From assembly GCA_963803375.1 (NCBI GenBank), contig CAWDMB010000012.1:1-64000 (forward strand): 64,000 bases of DNA. The letters run 5' to 3'. The stretch comes from JAOPZW01 sp963803375. Its GTDB lineage: Bacteria > Actinomycetota > Thermoleophilia > Solirubrobacterales > Solirubrobacteraceae. The position numbers and the translations under genes are program-made. Below, one piece after another: positions 19,730-28,133 of this stretch (positions are counted from its first letter, which is position 1; every line of letters starts with the position of its first letter). The notes below the pieces were generated by a model. It saw only the letters and a list, made by a program, of their open reading frames with translations. It was not told the DNA's origin and made no database searches.

Positions 19730-19913
19730 CCGAAGCGGCGACGGATCGCGACGCAGCTGCTCGGGCTCGCGATCGAGACCGGGCCACGCGGGAGCGAGCA
19801 CGCGATTGGCCACGATCGCCGCAGCGGTCGATCCAGTGCTCCCTGCTGAGCGGCGTCATCCACATCCCGTGGATGAGAACGATCGGATCGCGATCCGGCG
19901 AGTCCGTGCTCAT
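19730..19913 (-). pseudogene. Alpha/beta hydrolase N-terminal fragment, frameshifted
   Basis: ATG 19913 (GGGGGAA upstream) reads MSTDSPDRDPIVLIHGMWM, then TPLSREHWIDRCGDRG. The adjacent frame continues RVLAPAWPGLDREPEQLRRD. This is the start of an alpha/beta hydrolase, with the HGxW oxyanion-loop motif and a W-P-G turn. A single extra base near 19806 breaks the frame, and the rest of the enzyme, including the catalytic triad, is absent where the PiT gene begins. Confidence 0.7.
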
Positions 19914-20023
19914 GGGTTCCCCCTTCGTGTGATGGGGCCTTCACGCGGCGACCCACGTGTACCAACACAGCCGAGGTCTAAGCTCGGGGCCACGATGCAC
20001 GATGGCCCGAGCGGTCCCGTCCG

Positions 20024-20743
20024 ATGAGTTCGCAGAGGTCGACCCGCCCCGGTCCCGTCCCCGCAACGTCGTCGTCGCGGTCGGCCTCGCCCGAGCGCGA
20101 TGACGCCCCCGCCGGGCCACCGCCGGCCGCTGGTGCGGGGACCGTCGCGCCCGAGAAGCTCAGCGTCGAGCTCGAGCGCTGGCTGAACGGCGACGGCGAG
20201 AAGACCCTGGGCGGCCTGATCGCGGTCTTCGACCGCAAGAGCTTCGCCGTCCTCTTCGTGCTGCTGCTCGGCGTGCCGGCGCTGCCGCTGCCGACCGGCG
20301 GCGCCACCCACGTCTTCGAGATCATCGCCGTGCTGCTCGCCGTGCAGCTCGTCGCGGGGCGACGTGAGATCTGGCTGCCGCGGCGCTGGTGCGCACTCGA
20401 GCTCGCGGGCCCGAAGCAGCAGCGCTTCGTCCGCAAGCTGCTGAAGGTCGTCCGCGGGCTCGAGCGCTACTCGCGCCCGCGACTGCGCTTCCTCTTCGAT
20501 CATCGCCTGAGCAACATCGTCTTCGGGCTGCTCGTGGTGGCAGGCTGCGCAGGCGCGTTCCTCGCTCCTCCGTTCACCGGACTCGACACCCTGCCGGCGC
20601 TGGGCGTCGTGCTGCTGTCGCTCGGCGTGCTGCTCGAGGACATCCTCGTCGTCATCGTCGGCGTGGCGGTCGGCACAGCCGGCGTCGTGCTCGAGGTCGT
20701 GCTCGGCAGCGCCGTCGCGCACGGCATCTCGAGCCTGCTCTGA
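20024..20743 (+). CDS. ExoD-family membrane protein
   Basis: A 239-residue protein. After a disordered P/A/S-rich N-terminus (to about residue 45) comes the ExoD domain: LSVELERWLNGDGEKTLGGL, LFVLLLGVPALPLPTGGATH and REIWLPRRW, then two or three hydrophobic C-terminal segments. ExoD proteins are inner-membrane proteins linked to exopolysaccharide synthesis in rhizobia; their biochemistry is unknown. It is monocistronic and followed by a strong hairpin. Confidence 0.85.
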   Translation: MSSQRSTRPGPVPATSSSRSASPERDDAPAGPPPAAGAGTVAPEKLSVELERWLNGDGEKTLGGLIAVFDRKSFAVLFVLLLGVPALPLPTGGATHVFEIIAVLLAVQLVAGRREIWLPRRWCALELAGPKQQRFVRKLLKVVRGLERYSRPRLRFLFDHRLSNIVFGLLVVAGCAGAFLAPPFTGLDTLPALGVVLLSLGVLLEDILVVIVGVAVGTAGVVLEVVLGSAVAHGISSLL

Positions 20744-20770
20744 CGCGAGCGTCGAGGGCGGCGCGTGCCG

Positions 20771-20794
20771 CGCGGTCGGCGCGAGCCGACCGCG
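20771..20794 (+). terminator. Terminator hairpin after exoD-like gene
   Basis: Perfect 10-bp stem CGCGGTCGGC / GCCGACCGCG closed by a GCGA (GNRA-type) loop, 27 bases after the stop. There is no T-run, as is common in high-GC actinobacteria. Confidence 0.65.
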
Positions 20795-20815
20795 TCTCCG
20801 TGCGCCCGGCCGGCG

Positions 20816-20821
20816 TAAGCT
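20816..20821 (+). promoter_or_regulatory. -10 hexamer TAAGCT
   Basis: Ends 9 bases before ATG 20831 of the methyltransferase gene, with no Shine-Dalgarno between. Confidence 0.5.
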
Positions 20822-20830
20822 GGGGAACAC

Positions 20831-21448
20831 ATGGGGTTCTATGGCGAGCGCGTCCTCCCGCGGATCATCAACGTCGCGTGCGGGATCAAGGCGGTCGAGC
20901 CGCTGCGGCGCCGGGTCTGCGACGGCCTGGTCGGAGACGTCGTCGAGATCGGCTTCGGCTCCGGGCTCAACGTCCCCTTCTATCCGCCCGCCGTCACGCG
21001 CGTGTCCGCGGTCGAGCCCGCCGAACTCGGCTGGCAGCTGGCCGACCGGCGCGTGCGGTCGACCGGCGTCCCCGTGCGCCGGTCCGGTCTGGATGGCCAA
21101 TCGCTGCCGTTCGCCGACAACAGCTACGACTCCGCCGTGTCCACCTGGACGCTGTGCACGATCCCCGACGTGGCCGCCGCTCTTCACGAGCTGCGGCGCG
21201 TGCTCAGGCCCGGCGGGACGCTGCACTTCGTCGAGCACGGGCTGGCCCCGGACGAGCGGGTGCGCCGTTGGCAACGACGGCTCGAGCCGACGCAGAAGCG
21301 GCTCTTCGGCGGGTGCCACCTCACCCGACCCGTCGTCGACCTGCTGACCACCGCGGGATTCACCATCACCGAGCTCGACGTCTTCTACGAGAAGGGCGCG
21401 CCGAAACCCTTGGGCGCCAACTCCCTCGGCACCGCCGTCTCTGCCTGA
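20831..21448 (+). CDS. Class I SAM-dependent methyltransferase
   Basis: A 205-residue protein. Motif I is VVEIGFGSGLNVPFY, the SAM-ribose acid lies in SAVEPAELG, and motif post-II is DSAVSTWTLCTIPD. The LRPGGTLHFVEHG segment is typical of UbiE/METTL7-like small-molecule or lipid methyltransferases. The N-terminal MGFYGERVLPRIINVAC segment is also characteristic of that subgroup. The substrate is unknown. It is monocistronic with a probable leaderless start. Confidence 0.88.
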   Translation: MGFYGERVLPRIINVACGIKAVEPLRRRVCDGLVGDVVEIGFGSGLNVPFYPPAVTRVSAVEPAELGWQLADRRVRSTGVPVRRSGLDGQSLPFADNSYDSAVSTWTLCTIPDVAAALHELRRVLRPGGTLHFVEHGLAPDERVRRWQRRLEPTQKRLFGGCHLTRPVVDLLTTAGFTITELDVFYEKGAPKPLGANSLGTAVSA

Positions 21449-21538
21449 GCCGCTGTCCCGGCGAGGGCGGCGAGAAGAACGCAAGGAGCGGTTCGATCGC
21501 GACGCCGACGCGGGCTGGCCGGTGATGCTCGGCAGCGG

Positions 21539-22510
21539 TCAGCTCACATCGACGAAGACCTTGCCGAGCGCGCCCCGCTCGACGGCGTCGTGGGCGCCGG
21601 CGACGTCGTCGAGCGCGAAGTGGTGGGCGGGCAGCTCGGTCAGGGCGCCGGCGGCCAGCGCGTCGCTCACGTCGGACACCGCGGCGCGGACCGCCGCGGC
21701 CGGCATCGTGTAGACGAGGACGAAGCGCAGGACGACGTTGCGCGACATGAACGGGCGGGCGCCGAGCGTGGTCGGGCCGCCGTCGGCGTAGGCGGCGATC
21801 GCCGCGTCGTGGCCGCAGACCTCCGCGTCGAGGTCGACGTTCTGGTGCAGCGCGACCTCGACGACCCGGTCGACCCCGTCCGGTGCGAGCTCCCGGATCC
21901 GGGCCGCGGCGTCCTCGGCGCGGTAGTCGACCACGTGGTCGGCGCCTGCCTCGCAAGCGATGCGCGCCTTGTCGTCGTTGCTGACGGTGGCGATCACCGT
22001 CGCCCCTCGCCAGCGGGCGAGCTCGATTGCGGCGTGGCCGACCGCGCCCGCGCCCCCGGCGACCAGGACCGTCCGGCCCTCGAGCGCGCCGTCGGCGAAG
22101 AGGCAGCGGTGCGCCGTGAGGGCCGGGATGCCGAGGCTCGCCCCGAGCTCGTCGCTCGCGCTCTCGGGCAGCGGCACGGCCTGGCCCTCGGGCACGACGG
22201 AGAACTCCGCGGCAGTGCCCCACTGGCGCCGCCAGGCGGCGAAGAAGAGCCATACCCGCTGGCCGACGCGCTCGCCACCGACCCCCTCCCCCACCGCGTC
22301 GATCGTTCCCGCGCCGTCCTGGCCGGGCACCTTGAAGGGCAGGTCGCCGGGCGCTCCGCCGCTCGCGCGCTCCTTCCAGTCGGTCGGGTTGACGCCCGCG
22401 CGCGTCACGCGGACGCGCACCTCGCCCGGGCCCGGGTCGGGCGTCTCGAGCTCCTCGACCGAGAGCACCTCGGCCGCGGGGCCTGTCCGGCTGAAGATCG
22501 CGGCTCGCAT
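21539..22510 (-). CDS. NADPH:quinone reductase / zinc-independent MDR dehydrogenase
   Basis: A 323-residue medium-chain dehydrogenase/reductase. The GroES-like N-terminal domain carries GPGEVRVRVTRAGVNPTDWK and the PGQDGAGTIDAVG loop. The Rossmann domain carries VAGGAGAVGHAAIELARW, the AGGAGxVG variant of the NADPH motif found in quinone oxidoreductases. No structural-zinc cysteine cluster is present. It should reduce quinones or enones with NADPH. It starts at ATG 22510 behind a TAGGCT hexamer; the frame is open further upstream but unlike the family. Confidence 0.9.
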   Translation of the reverse strand: MRAAIFSRTGPAAEVLSVEELETPDPGPGEVRVRVTRAGVNPTDWKERASGGAPGDLPFKVPGQDGAGTIDAVGEGVGGERVGQRVWLFFAAWRRQWGTAAEFSVVPEGQAVPLPESASDELGASLGIPALTAHRCLFADGALEGRTVLVAGGAGAVGHAAIELARWRGATVIATVSNDDKARIACEAGADHVVDYRAEDAAARIRELAPDGVDRVVEVALHQNVDLDAEVCGHDAAIAAYADGGPTTLGARPFMSRNVVLRFVLVYTMPAAAVRAAVSDVSDALAAGALTELPAHHFALDDVAGAHDAVERGALGKVFVDVS

Positions 22511-22517
22511 GGCCGGG

Positions 22518-22523
22518 AGCCTA
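22518..22523 (-). promoter_or_regulatory. -10 hexamer TAGGCT
   Basis: On the minus strand, 7 bases before ATG 22510 of the quinone reductase gene; leaderless arrangement. Confidence 0.55.
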
Positions 22524-22656
22524 CGGGCGACGCGCGCGGTCGTCGTCGGCAGGGACACACGACATGATCGACATCGGCGCGGCGCCTGGCACGATGAGGA
22601 TTGGCGCGCGTCGCGAGAGGCGGGCGCAGACGGACGCGGACGTCGAGGAGAACACG

Positions 22657-23952
22657 GTGAGCGCATCAGACGAGACCGCCGCGACGGCGTCGGCGAAGCG
22701 GCTGCGCCGCGACCGGCTGGGCGCCGTCCTCGCCGGGCTCCCCGACGCGGTGGTCGGAGCGACCCGCGACGAGCGCATCGTCTTCGCGAACCCGCTGGCC
22801 GGCGAGCTCTTCGGGTGGACGCCCGAGGAGCTCCTGGGCCAGCCGATCCAGATCCTCTGGCCCGAGCGCGTCCGCGACCGCTACAGCCAGAACCTCCGGC
22901 TGTACTTCGCGACCGACCATCCGCTGCGCTTCACCGACGTCGCCTACGGCGTCCGTCGCGACGGCACGGAGTTCGTCGGGGAGATGAGCTGGGGCGTCGT
23001 ACCCACCTCGATCGGGCCGGTGCTCTTCGCGATCGGACGCGACGTCTCCGCCCAGCGCCGCCGCTCGCGCCAGAGCGCGGCGGTCGCCGCGCTCGGCGCG
23101 TACGCGCTGCGCGGCGCCGATCTGGGCGAGCTCTGCGCGCAGGCCGTCAGCGCGCTGCGTGACACGCTTCGCCTCGAGCGCGTCGAGATCCGCCGCCGCG
23201 TGCCGTCCGCGATCCTGGCCTCCTGGGGATCGTCGGAGGCGGCGGCGGCGCTCACCGTCCCGATCCGCACGGGCGACGACATCATCGCGACGATCGAGCT
23301 CACCGCCGCACTCGACGACGTCGACCAGGCGTTCGTCCGCGCGATCGCCAACGTGCTCGGCATGGCCGCGAGTCGTCTGCGCACCGAGGAGCGGATGCGC
23401 CACGAGGCGCTCCACGACCCGCTCACGGGCCTGGCGAACCGTACGCTGCTGCGCGATCGGCTCGGCCACGCGCTCGCCCAGCGCGAGGGCTGCACCGCGG
23501 TCCTCGTCATCGACCTCGACGGCTTCAAGCACGTCAACGACACGCACGGCCACGCGGCGGGCGACGCGCTGCTCGTCGCCGTCGGCGCTCGGCTGGCCGG
23601 CGTCGTCCGTCCCGGCGACACGATCGCGCGCGTCGGCGGTGACGAGTTCGTGGTTGTCTGCCAGGTCCTCGACGGGCCGGCGGGGCTCGCGCTCGGCGCG
23701 CGCCTGGAGGCCGCGATCCGTGCGCCGCTCGACCTCGCCGGCGAGGAGCGGACGCTGACCGCGAGCGTCGGAGTCGCCGTCGCCGCCGCCGACGCGAGCA
23801 CCCCGGAGGAGCTCCTCGCCGAGGCCGACGCCGCCGCCTACAGGGCCAAGGGCGGGGGCGGCGCCCGCGTCGTTGCCGCCGCACCGGAGCGCGCCGCCGG
23901 CCCGCGAGCGACGCCAGGCTCCGGAGGGTGGCGGGCTTCGTCGCCGTGGTGA
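22657..23952 (+). CDS. PAS-GAF-like-GGDEF diguanylate cyclase
   Basis: A 431-residue protein from GTG 22657 (GAGGAG upstream; an ATG at 22564 would add 31 low-complexity residues). Domains in order: PAS (ERIVFANPLAGELFGWTPEE), a GAF-like sensory region (about residues 155-260), then GGDEF with RVGGDEF. An RPGD product-inhibition I-site lies five residues before GGDEF, so the protein should be an active, feedback-controlled c-di-GMP synthase. No transmembrane segment is seen, so it is cytoplasmic, and no EAL domain is present. The signal sensed is unknown. Confidence 0.9.
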   Translation: MSASDETAATASAKRLRRDRLGAVLAGLPDAVVGATRDERIVFANPLAGELFGWTPEELLGQPIQILWPERVRDRYSQNLRLYFATDHPLRFTDVAYGVRRDGTEFVGEMSWGVVPTSIGPVLFAIGRDVSAQRRRSRQSAAVAALGAYALRGADLGELCAQAVSALRDTLRLERVEIRRRVPSAILASWGSSEAAAALTVPIRTGDDIIATIELTAALDDVDQAFVRAIANVLGMAASRLRTEERMRHEALHDPLTGLANRTLLRDRLGHALAQREGCTAVLVIDLDGFKHVNDTHGHAAGDALLVAVGARLAGVVRPGDTIARVGGDEFVVVCQVLDGPAGLALGARLEAAIRAPLDLAGEERTLTASVGVAVAAADASTPEELLAEADAAAYRAKGGGGARVVAAAPERAAGPRATPGSGGWRASSPW

Positions 23953-23971
23953 GCGCCCGGCCCTCGCTCAC
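23949..23971. terminator. Hairpin between convergent genes
   Basis: GTGAGCG (23949-23955) pairs with CGCTCAC (23965-23971) around a 9-base loop. It overlaps the stop codon of the GGDEF gene and lies just past the VOC gene end, so it could serve both directions. Confidence 0.45.
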
Positions 23972-23987
23972 GAGGCGCCGCGATCCG

Positions 23988-24359
23988 CTACTCGCGCGGC
24001 GGGATCTCCTGCACGGCCCAGCCGTTGCCGTCCGGGTCGCGGAAGAAGGCGAACGACCCCCAGGCGAAGTCCTGGACCTCGCTGACCTCCACCCCGCGCT
24101 CGACGAGCTCCGCCCGCGCGGCGTGGACGTCGGAGACGACGAGCTGCAGGCCCTGCAGCGACCCCGGCTCGGAGTCGACGATGCCGGTCCCCAATGCGAT
24201 CGAGCAGGCCGACCCCGGAGGCGTCAGCTGCACGAAGCGCAGCTCCTCGTCGACCCGGTGGTCGTGGTCGGCATTGAAGCCGGCGTTGTCGGTGTAGAAG
24301 GCCTTCGCGCGGTCCACATCGGAGACGGGGACGGCCACGAGCTCGAGCTTGAAGTCCAT
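23988..24359 (-). CDS. VOC-superfamily (glyoxalase/bleomycin-resistance fold) protein
   Basis: A 123-residue single VOC module from ATG 24359 (AAAGGA upstream). Motifs are VPVSDVDRAKAFYTDNAGF, LTPPGSACSIALG and FFRDPDGNGWAVQEI. Two beta-alpha-beta-beta-beta units form a metal-binding cup in this superfamily, which includes lyases, dioxygenases and binding proteins. It is clearly paralogous to the protein at 45639-46028. It stands alone here. The activity is unknown. Confidence 0.85.
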   Translation of the reverse strand: MDFKLELVAVPVSDVDRAKAFYTDNAGFNADHDHRVDEELRFVQLTPPGSACSIALGTGIVDSEPGSLQGLQLVVSDVHAARAELVERGVEVSEVQDFAWGSFAFFRDPDGNGWAVQEIPPRE

Positions 24360-24548
24360 GCGTGGTCCTTTCGTGGCGTGATCGCCGCGGCGAACGCTAC
24401 CCGCGATCACGGCCGCCGGCGGCTCGCCGGCCCCGCAGACGCACGCGCCCGCCGGCTGCGCGCAGTGCGACAGTGTGGAGAACCCCACCGCTGAGCGCGG
24501 GCTCGCCGTCAGTCTGTCGGAAGAGCGTCCCCGCCCCAGAGGAGCCAC

Positions 24549-25505
24549 GTGCCCCCCGAGCTCGCCATCGAGACCTCCGGCCTCGCCAAGTCCTACGGCC
24601 CGACCCGCGCGGTCGACGGCGTCGACCTCGCCGTCAGGCGCGGCACCGTCTTCGGCGTGCTCGGTCCCAACGGCGCCGGCAAGACGACCACGATCCGCAT
24701 GCTCGCGACGCTGCTGCGCCCGGACGCCGGCCGTGCTCGGGTGCTCGGCCACGACGTCGTGGCCGAGGCCGACGCCGTGCGCGGGCTCGTCAGCCTGACC
24801 GGGCAGCTCGCCTCGGTCGACGAGGACCTCACCGGCCGGGAGAACCTCGTGCTGATCGGGCGGCTGCTGGGCTTCGGCCGGGCGGCGGCGAAGGCGCGGG
24901 CCGACGAGCTGCTCGAGGCGTTCGGGATCGCCGACGCGGCGGGGCGGCAGGTCAAGGCCTACTCGGGCGGCATGCGACGGCGCCTGGACATCGCCGCGAG
25001 CATCGTCGTCACCCCCGAGCTCATGTTCCTCGACGAGCCGACGACGGGGCTCGATCCCCGCTCGCGCAGCCAGGTCTGGGAGATCGTCCGCGCGCTCGTC
25101 GCCCAGGGCACGACCGTCCTGCTCTGCACCCAGTACCTCGACGAGGCCGACCACCTCGCCGACCGGATCGCGGTCATCGACCGCGGGAAGGTCATCGCCG
25201 AGGGCACGCCCGCGCAGTTGAAGGCGTCGGTAGGACGCGGCGCCCTGCACGTCCGCCTGCTCCGGCCCGAGCAGCGCGAGCAGGCCGAGCGCGTGCTCGC
25301 GAGCGCGCTCGACGCGCCCGTGCGCCGCGAGGCCGACCCAGCGGCGCTCTCCGCGCCCATCGGCGACGCCGACCGGGCCTCCGAGGCGCTCGCCGCGCTG
25401 TCGCGCGCGGGCGTCGCGCTCGCGAGCTTCTCGCTCGGCCAGTCGAGCCTCGACGAGGTCTTCCTGGCGCTGACGGGCCACCCGGCGAAGGAGGAGGCCG
25501 CATGA
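24549..25505 (+). CDS. ABC exporter ATPase, DrrA type
   Basis: A 318-residue protein from GTG 24549 with AGAGGAG upstream. Walker A is GPNGAGKTT, the signature is YSGGMRRRL, Walker B is LMFLDEP, followed by TTGLDPRSRS, then an H-loop substitution (CTQYLDEAD). The C-terminal extension (after residue 220) is that of daunorubicin-resistance DrrA proteins, with the late LDEVFLALTG motif. It energises the permease encoded next, whose start overlaps its stop (ATGA). The pair probably exports a hydrophobic drug, lipid or natural product. Confidence 0.93.
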   Translation: MPPELAIETSGLAKSYGPTRAVDGVDLAVRRGTVFGVLGPNGAGKTTTIRMLATLLRPDAGRARVLGHDVVAEADAVRGLVSLTGQLASVDEDLTGRENLVLIGRLLGFGRAAAKARADELLEAFGIADAAGRQVKAYSGGMRRRLDIAASIVVTPELMFLDEPTTGLDPRSRSQVWEIVRALVAQGTTVLLCTQYLDEADHLADRIAVIDRGKVIAEGTPAQLKASVGRGALHVRLLRPEQREQAERVLASALDAPVRREADPAALSAPIGDADRASEALAALSRAGVALASFSLGQSSLDEVFLALTGHPAKEEAA

Positions 25506-26338
25506 CCACCACGACCCGGCCCGCGCCGCTCGTCGAGGAGCGCCTGCACGCCGCGCTGGCCTCGGCGCCGCGTCCGCCGCGCGCGAGCACGCTGTCGGCG
25601 GCGCTCGCCTTCGGCTGGCGCGGGATGCTGAAGATCAAGCACGTCCCCGAGCAGCTCCTCGACGTGACGCTGACGCCGGTGCTCTTCCTGCTCATGTTCA
25701 CGTACCTGTTCGGCGGGGCGGTGTCGGGCTCGACGAGCGACTACCTGCAATACCTCCTGCCCGGCGTGCTCGTGCAGTCGGTGCTCTTCGTCGCGGTCTA
25801 CTCCGGGGTCACGCTGAACAGCGACGTCACCACGGGCGTCGTCGACCGGTTCCGCACGCTGCCCGTCTGGCGGCCCGCCCCGCTCGTCGGGGCCGTGCTC
25901 GGCGACTGCGTGCGCTACGCCGTCGCGGCCGCGATCGTGGTCGTGCTCGGCCTCGTCCTCGGCTTCGACGCCGCGGGCGGCGTCCCGGGCGTGCTGGCGG
26001 CGATCGCGCTCGTCATCGTCTTCGCGTTCGGGCTCGCCTGGATCTTCACGACGGTCGGGCTGCTCATGCGCACGCCCAGCGCGGTCATGAACGCCGGCTT
26101 CATGGCCCTCTTCCCGCTCGTCTTCCTCAGCAACATCTTCGTGGAGCCGTCCACCCTGCCGAGCTGGCTCGAGGCGTTCGTCGACGCCAACCCGATCTCG
26201 CACCTGACGACCGCGGTGCGCGGGCTCATGAAGGGGACCACGGAGGCCGACGAGATCGGGATCGTGCTGGCGACCGCCGGCGCGCTGACCGCGGTCTTCG
26301 CGCCGCTCACCGTGCGCCTGTACCGGGGCAGGGGCTGA
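25502..26338 (+). CDS. ABC-2 type permease, DrrB type
   Basis: A 278-residue membrane protein with six hydrophobic segments. TPVLFLLMFTYLFGGAVSG and the late FPLVFLSNIFVEPSTLPSWL match the ABC-2 membrane domain, as does the NPISHLTTAVRGLM loop. It is translationally coupled to the DrrA-like ATPase (ATG 25502 inside the TGA stop). The exporter is complete, as these systems need only the two subunits. The substrate is unknown. Confidence 0.92.
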   Translation: MTTTTRPAPLVEERLHAALASAPRPPRASTLSAALAFGWRGMLKIKHVPEQLLDVTLTPVLFLLMFTYLFGGAVSGSTSDYLQYLLPGVLVQSVLFVAVYSGVTLNSDVTTGVVDRFRTLPVWRPAPLVGAVLGDCVRYAVAAAIVVVLGLVLGFDAAGGVPGVLAAIALVIVFAFGLAWIFTTVGLLMRTPSAVMNAGFMALFPLVFLSNIFVEPSTLPSWLEAFVDANPISHLTTAVRGLMKGTTEADEIGIVLATAGALTAVFAPLTVRLYRGRG

Positions 26339-26432
26339 GCCGGGACGCGGGCGCTCAAGACGCGGGGGACCGGCCTCCCGGTCGCGCAGCTCGCGGCGCA
26401 GGACTACGACGCAGCACGGCCCGGCTGACGCG

Positions 26433-27167
26433 TCAGGGGTCCTGCGTCGGGCGGCCCGCCACGACGTCGCCCATACGGCGCTCGAGACGCTCGGTGCGCG
26501 ACGACGCGAAGCGTGCCCGGGAGCGCTCGAGCTTGGGGCCGGTGTAGCGGCGACGGGCCCAGAGCGACTGCGGGTGCGCAAGCCGGGCGGCCCCGACGAT
26601 GGCCACCAGCGGGACGAAGATCCCGACGACCCCGAGCAGGATCCGGCCCTTCGCGATGCACACGAGCACGAGCGCGAGGACGACGGCGACGCTGACCGCC
26701 GACGCGGCGATCGAGAGCGGCTCGTCGAGGCCGAAGGGCCTCGTGCCGGTGAGAACGAGGGCCGCGAACGCGGTGGCCACCACGACCGCCTCGAACGACA
26801 TGCGCCCCTCCTCGCTCCAGTAGACGTCCTGGAGGCGGACCCAGAGGGCGAACTCGTCCATCGTGAAGCCCGCGCCGACGCCGAACCCGATCGCGGTCAG
26901 GTGCCACCACGGCGACTGCAGCGGCAGCGCGAAGGCGAGAAAGCCGAAGCTCATCATCCCGCAGATGCCCCAGACGAGGTGGTGGAGGTGCACGCCGCCC
27001 TCGGTCTGGACGCCGCCGGGCCACCACGACACGCTCCGGGTCAGGCGCGCGCTCGTCCGGATGGCCAGGAACGAGAGCAGGAACGCCGCCAGCACGAGGA
27101 ACGCAGCGCCCGCGCCGGGACGCACGTCGCTGAAGAGCTTCACGGTGACGATGTCGCCCGAGGTCAT
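26433..27167 (-). CDS. Conserved integral membrane protein
   Basis: A 244-residue protein with about six transmembrane segments (first at about residues 20-37). Polar motifs GVHLHHLVWGICGMM and GFTMDEFALWVRLQDVYW sit between helices; the paired His and the D-E could bind a metal. The C-terminal 50 residues are basic and cytoplasmic. The pattern recurs in actinobacterial proteins annotated only as integral membrane protein. It has a leaderless-type start with TAGCCT upstream. The function is unknown. Confidence 0.7.
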   Translation of the reverse strand: MTSGDIVTVKLFSDVRPGAGAAFLVLAAFLLSFLAIRTSARLTRSVSWWPGGVQTEGGVHLHHLVWGICGMMSFGFLAFALPLQSPWWHLTAIGFGVGAGFTMDEFALWVRLQDVYWSEEGRMSFEAVVVATAFAALVLTGTRPFGLDEPLSIAASAVSVAVVLALVLVCIAKGRILLGVVGIFVPLVAIVGAARLAHPQSLWARRRYTGPKLERSRARFASSRTERLERRMGDVVAGRPTQDP

Positions 27168-27176
27168 CGCGCGGCC

Positions 27177-27182
27177 AGGCTA
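27177..27182 (-). promoter_or_regulatory. -10 hexamer TAGCCT
   Basis: On the minus strand, 9 bases before ATG 27167 of the membrane protein gene; no Shine-Dalgarno between. Confidence 0.5.
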
Positions 27183-27273
27183 GCCGCCCGACCCCGTCGC
27201 GGCACGTAGCGGGCCCGACGCTCGGTCTCCCGGCGCCGCGGCTTGCGCGCCCACCGGCTGAGGGCTGACGCCG

Positions 27274-27702
27274 CTACGACAGGCGGGCGTCCAGCTCGAT
27301 GCTCGGGACGCCCGCCAGCGCGCGCGAGACCGGGCAGCCCGCCTTGGCCTCCTCGGCGAAGCGCCCGAAGCCGTCGGCGTCGAGCCCGGGGACCTCACCG
27401 GTGACGTCGAGGCTGATCTGCGCGATCGTCGGCGCGTCGTCGACGATCCGCAGCTGGACCTTGGCGGTCGAGCGGACCGAGGTCGGCGTGTGCCCGTTCT
27501 CGGCCAGGATGTTGCTCAGGGCCATCGTGAAGCACGCGGCATGGGCGGCGGCGATGAGCTCCTCGGGGTTCGTCCCCTCCCCCTCCTCGAAGCGCGAGGC
27601 GAACGAGTAGGCGCCCTCGAAGACGCCGTCGCCGACGATCAGGTCGCCGCTACCGGACTGCAGGTCGCCGCGCCACTCGGCGCTGCCGTTGCGTGTGGCC
27701 AT
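27274..27702 (-). CDS. osmC: OsmC-family peroxiredoxin-like protein
   Basis: A 142-residue protein from ATG 27702 with AAGGAGA upstream. The two redox cysteines of OsmC/Ohr are visible in AAHAACFTMAL (about residue 57) and AKAGCPVSRAL (about residue 122), with the catalytic Arg region before them. NPEELIAAAHAAC is the OsmC rather than Ohr variant. It reduces organic hydroperoxides, normally induced by osmotic or oxidative stress. It is monocistronic. Confidence 0.92.
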   Translation of the reverse strand: MATRNGSAEWRGDLQSGSGDLIVGDGVFEGAYSFASRFEEGEGTNPEELIAAAHAACFTMALSNILAENGHTPTSVRSTAKVQLRIVDDAPTIAQISLDVTGEVPGLDADGFGRFAEEAKAGCPVSRALAGVPSIELDARLS

Positions 27703-27802
27703 CGTCTCTCCTTGTACGCGTCCGCCGCGCGCCCGGCGCGCGCATCAGGCGCAGGCCGCGGCCGGGATCGTCACAGAGTCGCACGCCGCGCGCGCTGCCG
27801 GG

Positions 27803-27819
27803 GCCTGCGTTGCGCAGGC
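27803..27819. repeat. 7-bp inverted repeat upstream of osmC
   Basis: GCCTGCG-TTG-CGCAGGC, a perfect stem in the region shared by osmC (minus) and the small plus-strand gene at 27933. It could be an operator or an osmC leader hairpin. Confidence 0.4.
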
Positions 27820-27860
27820 ATGCCGAGGCGACTGATGCGTTGCATGCCCGCAGAGCCTAG

Positions 27861-27883
27861 GCGCGGCGAATCCTTAGCCGCGC
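27861..27883. repeat. 7-bp inverted repeat with 9-base loop
   Basis: GCGCGGC pairs with GCCGCGC (27877-27883). It lies in the divergent region between osmC and the small gene at 27933; its role is unclear. Confidence 0.35.
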
Positions 27884-27932
27884 TTGAGCCGCCGTTGGGC
27901 CGCAGCTCAGGAGCGACGGTCACCATGCCCCC

Positions 27933-28133
27933 GTGGCCATCGAGCTCGACACCAGGCAGGCTCGCCTCATCGCCCGCCTGCGCGCGCGCTGGCCCGAGGC
28001 CGACGTTCGGGCCCATCAGCGACCGTGGGGCGTGATCGTCGAGGTCCGGCGCCGGGGGCGCACGGTCTCGCTGACCGCCTTCGACGGCCGCGGCGGGGTG
28101 CGCGCCGACCGCGGCGTGGCCGACGCGGCCTGA
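27933..28133 (+). CDS. Small uncharacterised beta-rich protein
   Basis: A 66-residue protein from GTG 27933: an amphipathic helix (LDTRQARLIARLRARW) followed by beta-like stretches (WGVIVEVRRRGRTVSLTAFD). It is basic, with no signal peptide or membrane segment. The amino-acid pattern looks like a genuine protein rather than a GC shadow, but the ribosome site is weak and I do not recognise the family. Confidence 0.4.
   Translation: MAIELDTRQARLIARLRARWPEADVRAHQRPWGVIVEVRRRGRTVSLTAFDGRGGVRADRGVADAA

Noticed and set aside
18065..19813. Minus-strand 582-codon frame
   Set aside because: Only the final 203 codons (DUF47) are real; the upstream part is a shadow of the PiT gene, plus the second half of the hydrolase remnant.
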